A stretch of DNA of 64,000 nucleotides. It comes from Cytophagaceae bacterium (GTDB lineage: Bacteria; Bacteroidota; Bacteroidia; Cytophagales; Cytophagaceae). A program made the position numbers and the translations under genes. Where the stretch lies: NCBI GenBank assembly GCA_025454925.1, contig JALONM010000016.1, forward strand, positions 1 to 64,000, given 5' to 3'. Under the pieces are notes generated by a model, which did no database searches, was not told where the DNA came from, and was given only the letters and a program-made list of their open reading frames with translations. Below, in pieces: positions 19,501 through 27,244 of this stretch; position 1 is the first letter of the stretch, and each line of letters starts with the position of its first letter.

Positions 19501-20709
19501 AATGGTAGGAATTATGATATTGCTGTTGTACACATTGCTGGCATTTTCACCTAAATCCAGAAAGGCAACCACATTTCTCAAATCGGTAGTAGTGTTATTA
19601 CTATTGGTAATATACACCGCAATACGTCCAGGAGTCATTTTTACACCTGAAGTTATAATAGGAGTAGTACTGAGAGCTTGTTCGTATCGGTCTCGGAAAA
19701 ACTGTCCTAAGAAGAAGTGCCTGTATTCATCATAATTATCGGCGCGAATCTCAAACGTGCGGCTGGTGGCACCTCCCTGGGCTTTGATTTCTTCCGCTTT
19801 ACCACGTTGCGTTGAAAATACGGAGGTAGCGGAGAGTCTTCCGAATTGCATTTTGGTTTTAACACCAAAAAGGTTTTGAGCGCCTGAAATTAAATTGGTA
19901 TTGACCGGCATACTTACCTGTCCTACTTCAATTTTCTGTATAATATCTTCTTCGTAACCTATAAATTCTACCTTAAACTGGTTTTGAAAATCAAAAGTAG
20001 CTTTGGTATCCCAGTTTACATTCATTTTGATGCGATCCCGATTCTGTCCGGTTTTTAGTTTTTTACCGATCACACCGGTAAGGTTAAACTGCATCTGATT
20101 GTCAAAATCAAAGTTGCCTTGGCTTTGCTCACGTCTGGCAATTTGCGGGTTGAAGGTTTTTTGGTGTTTATAACCAAAATCCAATGTAACCATCCCATTT
20201 GGACGGATGTCTACATAATCTTCTTCGGTAATCTGGAATTTTAGGTTGAGAGATTTGGGATCTGTTTTTTTTCCTCCGACACCAGTGCTGTCGTTGCTAT
20301 AACTTTTGTTCTGCCAATACGAGCGTACCATTTTGCGCTGTTGCAATTTGCGGAACTCCTCTGTGGTCATGATGGTACTGGGGCGGTATTCCAATTCACC
20401 CGATTTTTCATCGATGATAAAAAATTCGCCACTGGAATCTAATTGAATGTCGGTTTTAATCGTGGAAGGGTCTTCCAACAGGAAATTTGATTCGCTTTCC
20501 GGATTCGAAAGAGGGTCTCCTCGGCGGTCTTTGGGCACATAGGTAGGCCTTCGGGGCTTGGGTTCCTTTTTTCCGGTATCCAAAAGAAAGAACGGTGAAA
20601 ATTTTTCTTTCCCAAACTTTTTACCGGAGATCTTGGAGAGTCCGATGCCTGTCATGAGAAGTATTCCAGAAAAAAGAAAGATATTTAAACGCGAAATCCG
20701 CAAATTCAA
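13543..20709 (-). CDS. sprA: Type IX secretion outer-membrane translocon SprA (Sov)
   Basis: A 2388-residue protein matching the size and composition of SprA, the giant single-chain barrel that forms the T9SS export channel in the outer membrane. Long Asn/Tyr/Phe-rich beta-strand repeats run throughout. Recognisable stretches are the N-terminal FRKLQQRKMVRSYW region and the C-terminal TSFGLQLRFSLS ending in a barrel-like strand. The N-terminal hydrophobic stretch RLNIFLFSGILLM serves as signal peptide. The start is a TTG at 20709: a stop codon lies four codons upstream, and the first ATG (20655) would remove the signal peptide, so TTG is preferred. It follows ruvA by 25 bp, an arrangement I recall from other Bacteroidota. 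Its clients would include the sorting-domain proteins at 52.8 and 59.9 kb. Confidence 0.95.
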   Translation of the reverse strand: MNLRISRLNIFLFSGILLMTGIGLSKISGKKFGKEKFSPFFLLDTGKKEPKPRRPTYVPKDRRGDPLSNPESESNFLLEDPSTIKTDIQLDSSGEFFIIDEKSGELEYRPSTIMTTEEFRKLQQRKMVRSYWQNKSYSNDSTGVGGKKTDPKSLNLKFQITEEDYVDIRPNGMVTLDFGYKHQKTFNPQIARREQSQGNFDFDNQMQFNLTGVIGKKLKTGQNRDRIKMNVNWDTKATFDFQNQFKVEFIGYEEDIIQKIEVGQVSMPVNTNLISGAQNLFGVKTKMQFGRLSATSVFSTQRGKAEEIKAQGGATSRTFEIRADNYDEYRHFFLGQFFRDRYEQALSTTPIITSGVKMTPGRIAVYITNSNNTTTDLRNVVAFLDLGENASNVYNSNIIIPTIPTNAPAYDSVNHLRRYTKDPGDLYRNPISVANQLEADGLVKGTDFEVLNNARKLRNEEFTYNADLGYISLTTPLRPYEILAVAYEYSFDGKNYKVGDLNGDAVDSNATDEVIFLKLLKPASIKTNLPTWDLMMKNIYNLGSSQISREGFQFRVIYRDDISGADIPTLQEGERTKNVPLVRTFGLDRLNMNGDPYPDGNFDFVENVTIDPKFGRIIFPVLEPFGATIASQFNNNEAELKDKYNFYELYDSTKSDASQISRKNKYYFKGRFQSSSSNEIPLQGINIAPGSVKVTAGSRALTEGVDYTVDYSQGKVRILNEGILASGQEVKINYEKQDLFNVRQKSFMGTRLEYVINKDVSFGGTFLHQNERPTITRVNIGDEPSSNTLWGLDANYKRDSRLLTKLVDALPIIQTKAVSTITAQGEFAHFIPGYNKALDQNGEGGAAFIDDFESAETPFDFVRSPFRWRLAATPLRFPEASSGSLNNGYRRALLSWYNADQSLYISGQGNTNLLVENIGRNHFDRPIAVREIFPGYVDQQLQQNQTTLDLVYFPQERGPYNYNPSLGISSGNWAGITRDIRNDIDFDNANIQYLEFWMMSPYIDDTAPNLINDIDGVPFNASNRGKLFFNLGNISEDVLKDELQSSENGIPVGSDQSSVQDNTWGKIPTRTPLNNAFDNNPASRSLQDVGLDGLSNTEEASKFPAVGPAENPDDRSNDDFVYYLDGRFGDEDGLTKRYKRFSGMENNSPTDNPTASNYVQPDNEDINQDNTLSTVNEYYEYEINIDPTQFQVGQNFIVGKTTTTVPDPKQEGASETVTWYQFRIPIRNPNATIGNISGFKSIRFMRMYMTGFESPVALRFAQLQLVSNQWRAYVGDLPENSFAPSDPEIDDDPLLISTVNVEENGSISPGQPYPYVLPPGVIRDQDATSTINRQINEQSLKISVTDLDNKNAKAAFKNISELNLLNYKRLNMFIHADAPSDVKNGQLTAFLRLGTDLTQNFYEVEVPLYFSQPGNAAQNEVWREENEIDIAIEDIINVKLARNEATNNNLQASFKQKVGKYWVHVTGNPDLSTVTILMVGIRNPDINPLDPADNDRSEKSGNIWVNELRTTQFVRKSSWATMARVNAKLADLATVTASGKFTSVGFGSLDQRISQRELANTLEYGSSAAVTLDKFIPEKAGIKLPMYVSYDRKQVMPEYNPLDKDVKMDRSLENKSAEEKREYRRLVYDITTRRTISFTNFKKVKVKKDAKSHFWDIENLSFTVGYNETKRTSYELKDYTFLNYKGGVEYTYSFKAKPLEPFKKSKVKSAYFKPIKDFNLSFVPNTFTFRNDLDRRLIRTQYYESGPLTAGQEALYEKAFTLNRSYALGWGLTKNINLNYDAAALAIVDEPARAPGDQAYKDSVWSNFKNMGRLKNFEQSASLTYKLPIDKFPVFAWINNTNLKYGTSAIWASGSLIQRDTMGNLLQNKRDLSVDTKLNFEMLYNKSKFLKSINSPAPKKTALQKAEEAKKKAAAKDTTETKPDMKALKAALRTLMLIRNINLRANIAQGMSITGYMPVPTYFGVDTRGNTSQMSNSGDILPFMFGSQNTNVRFDMAENGWISKERELNAPFLANQTVGFTANTTVEPFKDFKIMVDMKKNKGWNYQELFRVSSENPDSMFYVSESPSRTGTYSLSTISILSSFGRNSETTNSNPFFDRFQSYRTIIRSRLGNTGYSNNSQDVLIPAFLAAYTGRDPQKVKLSSFPKLPLPNWSINYSGLNKIPILSKRFTSITLTHTYNSMYSIGSFSSSTLYGYDYIRPDFDIDRQFQSGQGVLNDDSLLLPVYLLEQVNIRENFGPFLGINIKTKGKLSYRIEYKRSRNLTLALSNIQMREDISNDITVGFGFAKSGTKLPFKVRGRDKILERELNVRIDFSVKDNKAYQRVLDENSIITAGNTNIQFRPTASYNVSQRLTTQFYFEHTRAIPRVSTSFKRNTTSFGLQLRFSLS

Positions 20710-20734
20710 AAACGTTAATTACAAAAGATTGATG

Positions 20735-21328
20735 TTATGCCATTTTGAGTGCCTGACGAATAAGTTCTTCTAGGCTGATTTCCTCTCCATTTTTTTTGAT
20801 AATGATTTCGAGGTTTTTTTCTGCACTACTTTTAGGTATTCCCAGTGTCACCAAAGCTGTTAACGCCTCTTGCTTCTTTAAATTGTGGGAAGCTCCTAAA
20901 ATGGGAACATCATTGGAGATGAGTGCTTTCCTCATTTTTTCTTTCAATTCCAGAATAAGCCGTTGCGCTGTTTTCGCTCCAATGCCTTTTATGCTCTGTA
21001 CCGTACGGATGTCCTCTTGCGCTATCGCTTGCTGCACTTCTTGCGCGCTAAGCGAAGAAAGCATCATGACCGCCGTGGAAGGGCCTACTCCTGATACTGA
21101 CAGAAGGTCCTGGAATACGCGCTTCTCCACCATGTCAAAAAATCCAAATAAAGTATGGGCATCTTCTTTGATATGCAGAAATGTATAAAGTTTGCATACT
21201 CCTTTTAGCTCCTTTAACGCAGCAAAGGTGTTGAGTGATATACGCAAATGATACCCGATGCCATGATTGTCTAGCACCGCATACGTCGGATCCAGATGCG
21301 CTAATTCTCCTTCAATGTAAGCAAACAT
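20735..21328 (-). CDS. ruvA: Holliday junction branch migration protein RuvA
   Basis: A 197-residue cytoplasmic DNA-binding protein. As a tetramer it holds a Holliday junction for the RuvB motor and RuvC resolvase. Domain I (oligonucleotide-binding fold) spans about 1-62, beginning MFAYIEGELAHLDPTYAVLD. Domain II carries two helix-hairpin-helix motifs, FQDLLSVSGVGPSTAVMMLS and VQSIKGIGAKTAQRLILELK (about 72-130). The C-terminal domain III (150-197), including TALVTLGIPKSSAEKNL, binds RuvB. Length is normal. It heads the minus-strand run into sprA. Confidence 0.95.
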   Translation of the reverse strand: MFAYIEGELAHLDPTYAVLDNHGIGYHLRISLNTFAALKELKGVCKLYTFLHIKEDAHTLFGFFDMVEKRVFQDLLSVSGVGPSTAVMMLSSLSAQEVQQAIAQEDIRTVQSIKGIGAKTAQRLILELKEKMRKALISNDVPILGASHNLKKQEALTALVTLGIPKSSAEKNLEIIIKKNGEEISLEELIRQALKMA

Positions 21329-21555
21329 AAATACGGTTACGCTGTAAAATAGGCGCTAAAATAAGAAATTTGTATCTGATAACAAGCAACTTACCCTTTA
21401 AGCCGCAGATTTTAAATCCTGGCTCCTATTTTTTGTCTCCTACCTCGGTTTCAATTAGTAAATTGAGTGCACAAAATGACTACAGAAGTGTAAAAAAGTC
21501 TAACTTTACGAGTTCAAACCGCTCTTAATGAGCATCATTAATACAAAAAAATAGT

Positions 21556-24500
21556 ATGCTGAAATTACTTGCCAAAGCGTTTAAAATTAAAACCAAGTCT
21601 GAACGCGATGTTGCCTCCATACAACCTCTGGTAACTGCCACCTTGGCAGAATATGCCCGCTTGACTCAACTCTCCGATGACCAGCTGAGAGAAAAGACCG
21701 TGGAAATAAAAGCCACCATTCAACGCAGTCTTGCCGGAATTGACCAGGAAATTAGCGCTGCTCAAAATCAGGCCAATATGGAGGCCGATGTATCTAAAAA
21801 AGAACAACTGTATCAGGCGGTAGATAAACTACAAAAGGATCGCAATAAGAAACTAGAAGTTGTGTTGTTGGAGCAATTGCCATTGGCTTTCGCCGTGGTG
21901 AAGGAAACAGCACGTCGTTTTAAAGAAAATACCAAATTGGTTGTTACCGCCAATATGCACGACAAAGCCTTGGCTGCTCGCAAAGCCAATGTGGTTATAG
22001 AAGGGGAGAAAGCTACCTGGCATAACAAATGGATGGCTGCCGGCAATGAACTTACCTGGGAAATGCTGCATTATGATGTGCAATTAATTGGTGGTATCGT
22101 GCTGCACCAGGGTAAAATTTCAGAGATGGCTACCGGAGAAGGAAAAACCCTGGTAGCTACACTTCCTGCCTACCTCAATGCGCTTGCCGGGCAGGGTGTA
22201 CACATCGTAACGGTAAACGACTACCTTGCCAAGCGGGACTCCGAGTGGATGGCTCCGTTGTTTGAGTTCCATGGATTAACGGTGGATTGCATCGATAAGC
22301 ACGAAGCCAATTCAGAAGCCAGAAGAAATGCCTATTCAGCCGATATAACGTACGGTACTAATAATGAATTCGGCTTTGATTATCTCCGTGATAATATGGC
22401 CAGAAGTCCGGAAGAACTGGTGCAACGTAAATTGCACTATGCCATGGTCGATGAGGTGGACTCCGTATTGATTGACGATGCGCGTACTCCACTTATTATT
22501 TCAGGTCCTGTGGGTAAAAGTGATGAGCAGGATTTTTATGAATTGAAGCCGCGTGTATCCAAATTGGTAGATGCCCAGAAAAAATTGGCCAACGATTACC
22601 TCGTTCAGGCTAAAAAACTCATCGCTGAAAAAAATGAAAAGGAGGGTGGTATTTCCTTGTTCCGTGCCTTCCGCGCCTTGCCGGGTAATAAAGCGCTTAT
22701 TAAATACCTTAGTGAGCCGGGCATCAGGGCAATACTGCAAAAGACAGAAAATATTTTCCTGGAGTCTAACCAGCAGCGCATGCCCGAAGCCGATGCGCCT
22801 TTGTATTTCGTAATCGATGAAAAAAATAACTCCGTTGACTTAACCGATAAAGGAATAGACTATATCACCGGAGAAAGCGAAGATCCTATGTTGTTTGTAA
22901 TGCCCGATATCAACTTGGGGATTGCGGCCATTGAAAAAGACAACAGCCTTTCCGGCGAAGAGAAACTACATGCCAAAGAAGCCTTGCTCAAAGATTACTC
23001 CATCAAGTCTCAACGCATCCATGTAATTACTCAATTATTAAAAGCATACACGCTTTTTGAAAAGGACATAGACTATATCATTGTCGAAAATAAAGTAAAA
23101 ATTGTGGATGAGCAGACCGGCCGGGTCATGGAAGGTAGAAGATATTCCGATGGTCTGCATCAGGCACTGGAGGCCAAGGAAAATGTAAAGGTAGAAGAGG
23201 CAACTCAAACCTATGCTACCATTACCTTGCAGAATTATTTCCGCATGTACCACAAACTGGCCGGTATGACCGGTACTGCCGAAACGGAGTCAGCAGAGTT
23301 GTGGGATATTTACAAACTCGACGTAGTGGTAATCCCTACCAATAAGTCCATCAGTCGCAAAGACATGGAAGACAAGGTATACAAGACTACTCGAGAAAAA
23401 TTCAACGCGGTGGTGGAAGAAATTGTAGACCTTACTTCCAAAGGCCGTCCGGTGTTGGTGGGTACCACCTCGGTTGAGAATTCGGAATTGCTTAGCCGTA
23501 TGTTGAAAATGCGTAACATTCAACATCAGGTATTGAATGCTAAACTTCATAAAAAAGAAGCCGACATTGTTGCCGAAGCCGGTAAGTCTGGCACCGTAAC
23601 CATTGCCACCAACATGGCGGGTCGTGGTACCGATATTAAGCTTACTCCGGAATCCAAAGCGGCGGGAGGATTGGCCATTATTGGTACAGAACGACATGAA
23701 TCGCGTCGTGTAGACAGACAGCTTCGTGGACGCTCTGGTCGTCAAGGTGACCCAGGTAGCTCTCAGTTTTTTGTTTCCCTCGAAGACAGCTTAATGCGTC
23801 TCTTCGGATCCGAGCGTATTGCCAAACTCATGGACACCATGGGACTCAAAGAAGGAGAGGTAATTCAGCACTCGCTGATAACAAGTTCCATTGAACGTGC
23901 CCAGAAAAAAGTAGAAGAAAACAACTTCGCACAGCGTAAACGCCTGTTAGAGTACGACAACGTTATGAACTCGCAACGTGTTGTTATCTATACACGTCGT
24001 CGTAACGCTTTGTTTGGCGATCGTTTACAGCTCGACGTATTGTCGGTATTATACAGTACCTGCAGCGATTTGCTTACTAATACCGCCGGAAGTTACTCCA
24101 ACTTCCAGCTTGCCGTCATCAGTACCTTCGGCTTCAATACATCCATTACCGAAGCAGATTATAGCAAAAAATCCGATGAGCAATTGGTAGATAAATTGTA
24201 CGACGAAGTATATGAGTTGTATGAAGAGAAATACAAAAAGCTTGCGACTCAGTCTTCTCAGGTATTCAAAGAAATTCATCAGAACCAGGGAGACCGTATT
24301 CGTTATGTAATGGTTCCATTCACCGACGGACTCAAGCATTTAGGAACTACCGTGGAGTTGCAAAAAGTGCTCGCCAATCCGGCGGCTGAACTGCGTGCTT
24401 CGCTGGAACGCAACGTATCCCTCGCATTCATCGACATGGGCTGGAAAGAACATCTACGCGAAATGGATGACTTAAAACAAGCGGTCCATACTGCCTACCT

Positions 24501-24900
24501 CGAACAAAAAGATCCCCTTATTATTTATAAAGGAGAAGGATACGATCTTTTTAACCGGTTCATGTCTAAGCTGAACATGGAAATGATTACCTTTTTGTTT
24601 AAAGCAGAAATCGAAACCAACAACCCTGCCGATATACAAGAAGCCAGACAGCAGAAGCAGCGCGAAAAGGTAAAGACACAAAAGGAGGAGGCCGGCTCGG
24701 TATTGGGCAGTGGACCACGTCCTAACCCTACCTCTGTGGTGCAGCAGGAAGAAAAGCAACAACCTGTCAAAGCAATCAAGGTAGCCGGAAGAAACGATAA
24801 AGTAAATGTGCAATACATGGATGGCACCATTAAACGCGAAGTGAAATTCAAAACAGTTGAGGACGATATTGCCAATAATCGTTGTGTACTGATTGACTAG
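21556..24900 (+). CDS. secA: Preprotein translocase ATPase SecA
   Basis: A 1114-residue motor ATPase that pushes unfolded preproteins through SecYEG. Walker A ATGEGKT lies near residue 192-198, and the DEAD-type Walker B is MVDEVDSVLIDDARTPL near 295. The preprotein cross-linking domain and second nucleotide-binding fold follow (TNMAGRGTDIKLTPES, then DRQLRGRSGRQGDPG). The protein is longer than the E. coli enzyme (about 900), with an insertion around 310-480 (LVDAQKKLANDYLVQAKK and following), a feature I recall from Bacteroidota SecA. The C-terminal zinc-binding motif of E. coli SecA is absent, and the protein ends ANNRCVLID. It precedes a lipoprotein gene with a 6-bp gap and probably shares its transcript. 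Confidence 0.96.
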   Translation: MLKLLAKAFKIKTKSERDVASIQPLVTATLAEYARLTQLSDDQLREKTVEIKATIQRSLAGIDQEISAAQNQANMEADVSKKEQLYQAVDKLQKDRNKKLEVVLLEQLPLAFAVVKETARRFKENTKLVVTANMHDKALAARKANVVIEGEKATWHNKWMAAGNELTWEMLHYDVQLIGGIVLHQGKISEMATGEGKTLVATLPAYLNALAGQGVHIVTVNDYLAKRDSEWMAPLFEFHGLTVDCIDKHEANSEARRNAYSADITYGTNNEFGFDYLRDNMARSPEELVQRKLHYAMVDEVDSVLIDDARTPLIISGPVGKSDEQDFYELKPRVSKLVDAQKKLANDYLVQAKKLIAEKNEKEGGISLFRAFRALPGNKALIKYLSEPGIRAILQKTENIFLESNQQRMPEADAPLYFVIDEKNNSVDLTDKGIDYITGESEDPMLFVMPDINLGIAAIEKDNSLSGEEKLHAKEALLKDYSIKSQRIHVITQLLKAYTLFEKDIDYIIVENKVKIVDEQTGRVMEGRRYSDGLHQALEAKENVKVEEATQTYATITLQNYFRMYHKLAGMTGTAETESAELWDIYKLDVVVIPTNKSISRKDMEDKVYKTTREKFNAVVEEIVDLTSKGRPVLVGTTSVENSELLSRMLKMRNIQHQVLNAKLHKKEADIVAEAGKSGTVTIATNMAGRGTDIKLTPESKAAGGLAIIGTERHESRRVDRQLRGRSGRQGDPGSSQFFVSLEDSLMRLFGSERIAKLMDTMGLKEGEVIQHSLITSSIERAQKKVEENNFAQRKRLLEYDNVMNSQRVVIYTRRRNALFGDRLQLDVLSVLYSTCSDLLTNTAGSYSNFQLAVISTFGFNTSITEADYSKKSDEQLVDKLYDEVYELYEEKYKKLATQSSQVFKEIHQNQGDRIRYVMVPFTDGLKHLGTTVELQKVLANPAAELRASLERNVSLAFIDMGWKEHLREMDDLKQAVHTAYLEQKDPLIIYKGEGYDLFNRFMSKLNMEMITFLFKAEIETNNPADIQEARQQKQREKVKTQKEEAGSVLGSGPRPNPTSVVQQEEKQQPVKAIKVAGRNDKVNVQYMDGTIKREVKFKTVEDDIANNRCVLID

Positions 24901-24906
24901 TTGGCT

Positions 24907-25410
24907 ATGAAACGAATACTTTTTTTATCGGTCATTTTTTTGCTGGCGGCCTGCACTGCAGCTCGCTCGCAAAAAACGGTAGCCACGCCCGATACCGGCA
25001 AGGTGATGTCGGAGGATCTTTCCAAAATAAGACCCACCTATCCGCCTCAGGCCAAACAAACGGCCACTACCACAGCTACCCCAGCGCCGGTTGGAGACGA
25101 CACCCGCAAGGTTAATGAAAAGCTGGATTCCATAAGGGTTTTCAATGGCTCTATTTCAATTGCCGAAGGATACCGCATTTTGTTGTATAACGGAAACAGC
25201 AGCGAAGCTTCGCGCGATGTGCGCCTGCAGGCAGCTAGCCTGTTTCCTTCCATACGTACTTACATCGAATGGAAGGCTCCTTCCTTTAAAGTAAAACTTG
25301 GGGATTTTCAAGACAAGCTAGAGGCTTATTATGTCCTTTCAGAGCTTCAGAAATCATTTCCAACTGCCATCATGGTGCCTGATAAAATATATTTGCGCAC
25401 CTCGGAATAA
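24907..25410 (+). CDS. SPOR-like domain lipoprotein
   Basis: A 167-residue protein from the ATG at 24907, preferred over a TTG two codons upstream because it gives a clean lipoprotein signal: MKRILFLSVIFLLAACTAAR, lipid-modified Cys16. A Pro/Thr/Ala-rich linker (about 30-75) leads to a C-terminal domain (about 85-160) with GYRILLYNGNSSEASRDV and FKVKLGDFQDKLEAYYVLSE. That pattern fits SPOR-type repeats, which bind denuded peptidoglycan glycan strands. It is likely anchored in a membrane facing the periplasm. It lies 6 bp after secA and 33 bp before the M20 gene. Confidence 0.8.
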   Translation: MKRILFLSVIFLLAACTAARSQKTVATPDTGKVMSEDLSKIRPTYPPQAKQTATTTATPAPVGDDTRKVNEKLDSIRVFNGSISIAEGYRILLYNGNSSEASRDVRLQAASLFPSIRTYIEWKAPSFKVKLGDFQDKLEAYYVLSELQKSFPTAIMVPDKIYLRTSE

Positions 25411-25443
25411 TGCCTGTTATATCCACGACATTGAACGCTAGCC

Positions 25444-26637
25444 ATGAGTGTGAAAAATAAAATACAAGAGCTTGCTCAACGGGAATTTGAGCAGGTTGTG
25501 CGTCATCGTCATCACCTGCACAGCCATCCGGAGTTGTCGTTTGAAGAAGTGCAGACTTCTTTGTATGTGCAGCAACAACTGAAATCCATGGGCATAGCTG
25601 AAGTATCTGTGATGGCAGACACGGGAGTGGTAGCCATGATTCGCGGGCAGCATCCCGAAAAAAAGACCGTGGCATTGCGCGCCGATATGGATGCCCTGCC
25701 TATTCAGGAAACCAATGAGGTAAGTTACAAGTCTACCAGGCCTGGTGTTATGCACGCCTGCGGCCACGACGTGCATACCTCCTGCCTGCTGGGCGCTGCC
25801 AGCATCCTGCAACAGGCGCGTCAGGATTTTGAAGGAAGCATCAAACTGATTTTTCAACCCGGTGAAGAAAAAATTCCGGGTGGAGCCTCACTCATGATTC
25901 GAGATGGGGTGCTTCAAAACCCCGCGCCTCGGCATATTTTGGGTCAGCATGTTATGCCCTCCATTCCTGTGGGTAAAGTAGGCTTTAAGCCAGGCATGTA
26001 TATGGCCAGTGCCGACGAAATATACATTACCGTCAAAGGCAAAGGTGGCCATGCCGCCATGCCCGATAAAAACATCGACCCTATCCTTATTGCTTCACAT
26101 ATATTAGTAGCGCTTCAGCAAATTGTAAGTCGTAACTGCGACCCTCGCTTGCCCTGCGTATTGTCCTTCGGTAAGATTGTGGGCATGGGCGCTACCAACA
26201 TAATCCCCGACGAAGTGAAAATTGAGGGCACCTTTCGCACCATGGATGAGAATTGGCGTGCAGAGGCTAAAAAGAAAATGAAAAAAATGGCGGAAGCCAT
26301 TGCCGAAGGAATGGGAGGGACCTGTGAGTTTACCATCCTGCAGGGCTATCCTTTTTTACGTAATGCCGAAGACCTCACCCATAGAATGAAGGCGGCGGCC
26401 ATCGATTTTCTGGGTGAAGAAAACGTGGTGGATCTCGACATCTGGATGGCTGCCGAAGATTTTGCATTTTATACTCAACAAGTTGATGCCTGTTTTTATC
26501 GACTCGGAGTGCGCAATGAAGCCCGTGGCATTACCTCCGGTGTGCATACTTCCACTTTTGATATCGACGAACAGGCCTTGCTTACCGGCAGTGGACTGAT
26601 GGCCTGGCTTGCACTGCAAGATCTGCGTTCTACCTGA
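25444..26637 (+). CDS. M20-family amidohydrolase (N-acyl amino acid hydrolase type)
   Basis: A 397-residue cytoplasmic metallo-amidohydrolase of the hippurate/N-acyl-L-amino-acid hydrolase group. Metal-site signatures are present: ALRADMDALPI, HACGHDVHTS (Cys106, His108), the glutamate pair Glu141-Glu142 in FQPGEEKIPGG, and His169 in LGQHV. The C-terminal histidine lies in SGVHTSTFDID. A dimerisation/lid domain (about 190-300) carries VKGKGGHAAMPDKNIDPI. Family members cleave N-acyl groups from amino acids, but the actual acyl and amino acid specificity is not visible. It follows the SPOR lipoprotein by 33 bp, so it is probably the last gene of the secA transcript. Confidence 0.92.
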   Translation: MSVKNKIQELAQREFEQVVRHRHHLHSHPELSFEEVQTSLYVQQQLKSMGIAEVSVMADTGVVAMIRGQHPEKKTVALRADMDALPIQETNEVSYKSTRPGVMHACGHDVHTSCLLGAASILQQARQDFEGSIKLIFQPGEEKIPGGASLMIRDGVLQNPAPRHILGQHVMPSIPVGKVGFKPGMYMASADEIYITVKGKGGHAAMPDKNIDPILIASHILVALQQIVSRNCDPRLPCVLSFGKIVGMGATNIIPDEVKIEGTFRTMDENWRAEAKKKMKKMAEAIAEGMGGTCEFTILQGYPFLRNAEDLTHRMKAAAIDFLGEENVVDLDIWMAAEDFAFYTQQVDACFYRLGVRNEARGITSGVHTSTFDIDEQALLTGSGLMAWLALQDLRST

Positions 26638-27130
26638 TGCACATCCTTTGCAGTACCGGCAAACTCCAGAGGTTTTTGTTTGCGTTTCTATTGATCATGA
26701 TAATTATTGAAAAATAATACAAGGATCCTGAAAAGGTTTTCTTTTTCTAGTACTTAATTTTTCTAAGATTGTTTGCCTGGCGCATCTGCCCAATGGAATA
26801 CAGTACAGCAAGTAAAGAGGAACATCCTATATAAAAATATCCTCTGAATTTCTTCAGAGGATATTATCCCGGATGCGCATCATGCTGTGAAGCACTTCTA
26901 AGGTTTCCCCAAAACTTAAAAAAAGCGACATCGAGCGCTGATGCTTCGCGTACTAACACACGATACTTGTAGCTAAATAGACATCGTGCTTGCAGGTATG
27001 ATTCCGGAAGCTTTCATGGCCTAATGTTGGGATAAGGCCATTCATATGGTTACAACACATAGAGATGTGCATTGGTAAACATCTTGTGTAAATTACAATC
27101 GGTATTCATAAATTTTTTTCGGAAAAGGCC
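26638..27130. other. Gene-free gap between convergent M20 and dagK-side genes
   Basis: No coding frame seen. It holds a perfect 13-bp hairpin with a TTTC loop at 26836-26865 (AATATCCTCTGAA with TTCAGAGGATATT), which may act as a two-way terminator although its T tracts are short. No copies of repeat families A or B occur here, unlike most other convergent gaps in the window. Confidence 0.5.
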
Positions 27131-27244
27131 TCAAGAGGACAGTTCATTCAAGCGGAAAGGTACGTACTTGATCACTTCATAGTTTTCATTCCCATAAGGA
27201 TCATAGAGGCGTATATTATGTAGAAAGGAATTTAATTGCCTCAC
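27131..27244 (-). CDS. Possible 37-codon mini-ORF overlapping the dagK stop
   Basis: A GTG (27244-27242) shares two bases with the TGA of dagK, a GTGA overlap typical of translational coupling. It opens a frame of 37 codons with a coding-like composition: LYDPYGNENYEVIKYV near the middle and VPFRLNELSS at the end, then TGA. It is too short for the usual ORF cut-off. It may be a real small protein or the surviving 3' end of a larger gene that was cut away. I do not recognise it. Confidence 0.35.
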   Translation of the reverse strand: MRQLNSFLHNIRLYDPYGNENYEVIKYVPFRLNELSS

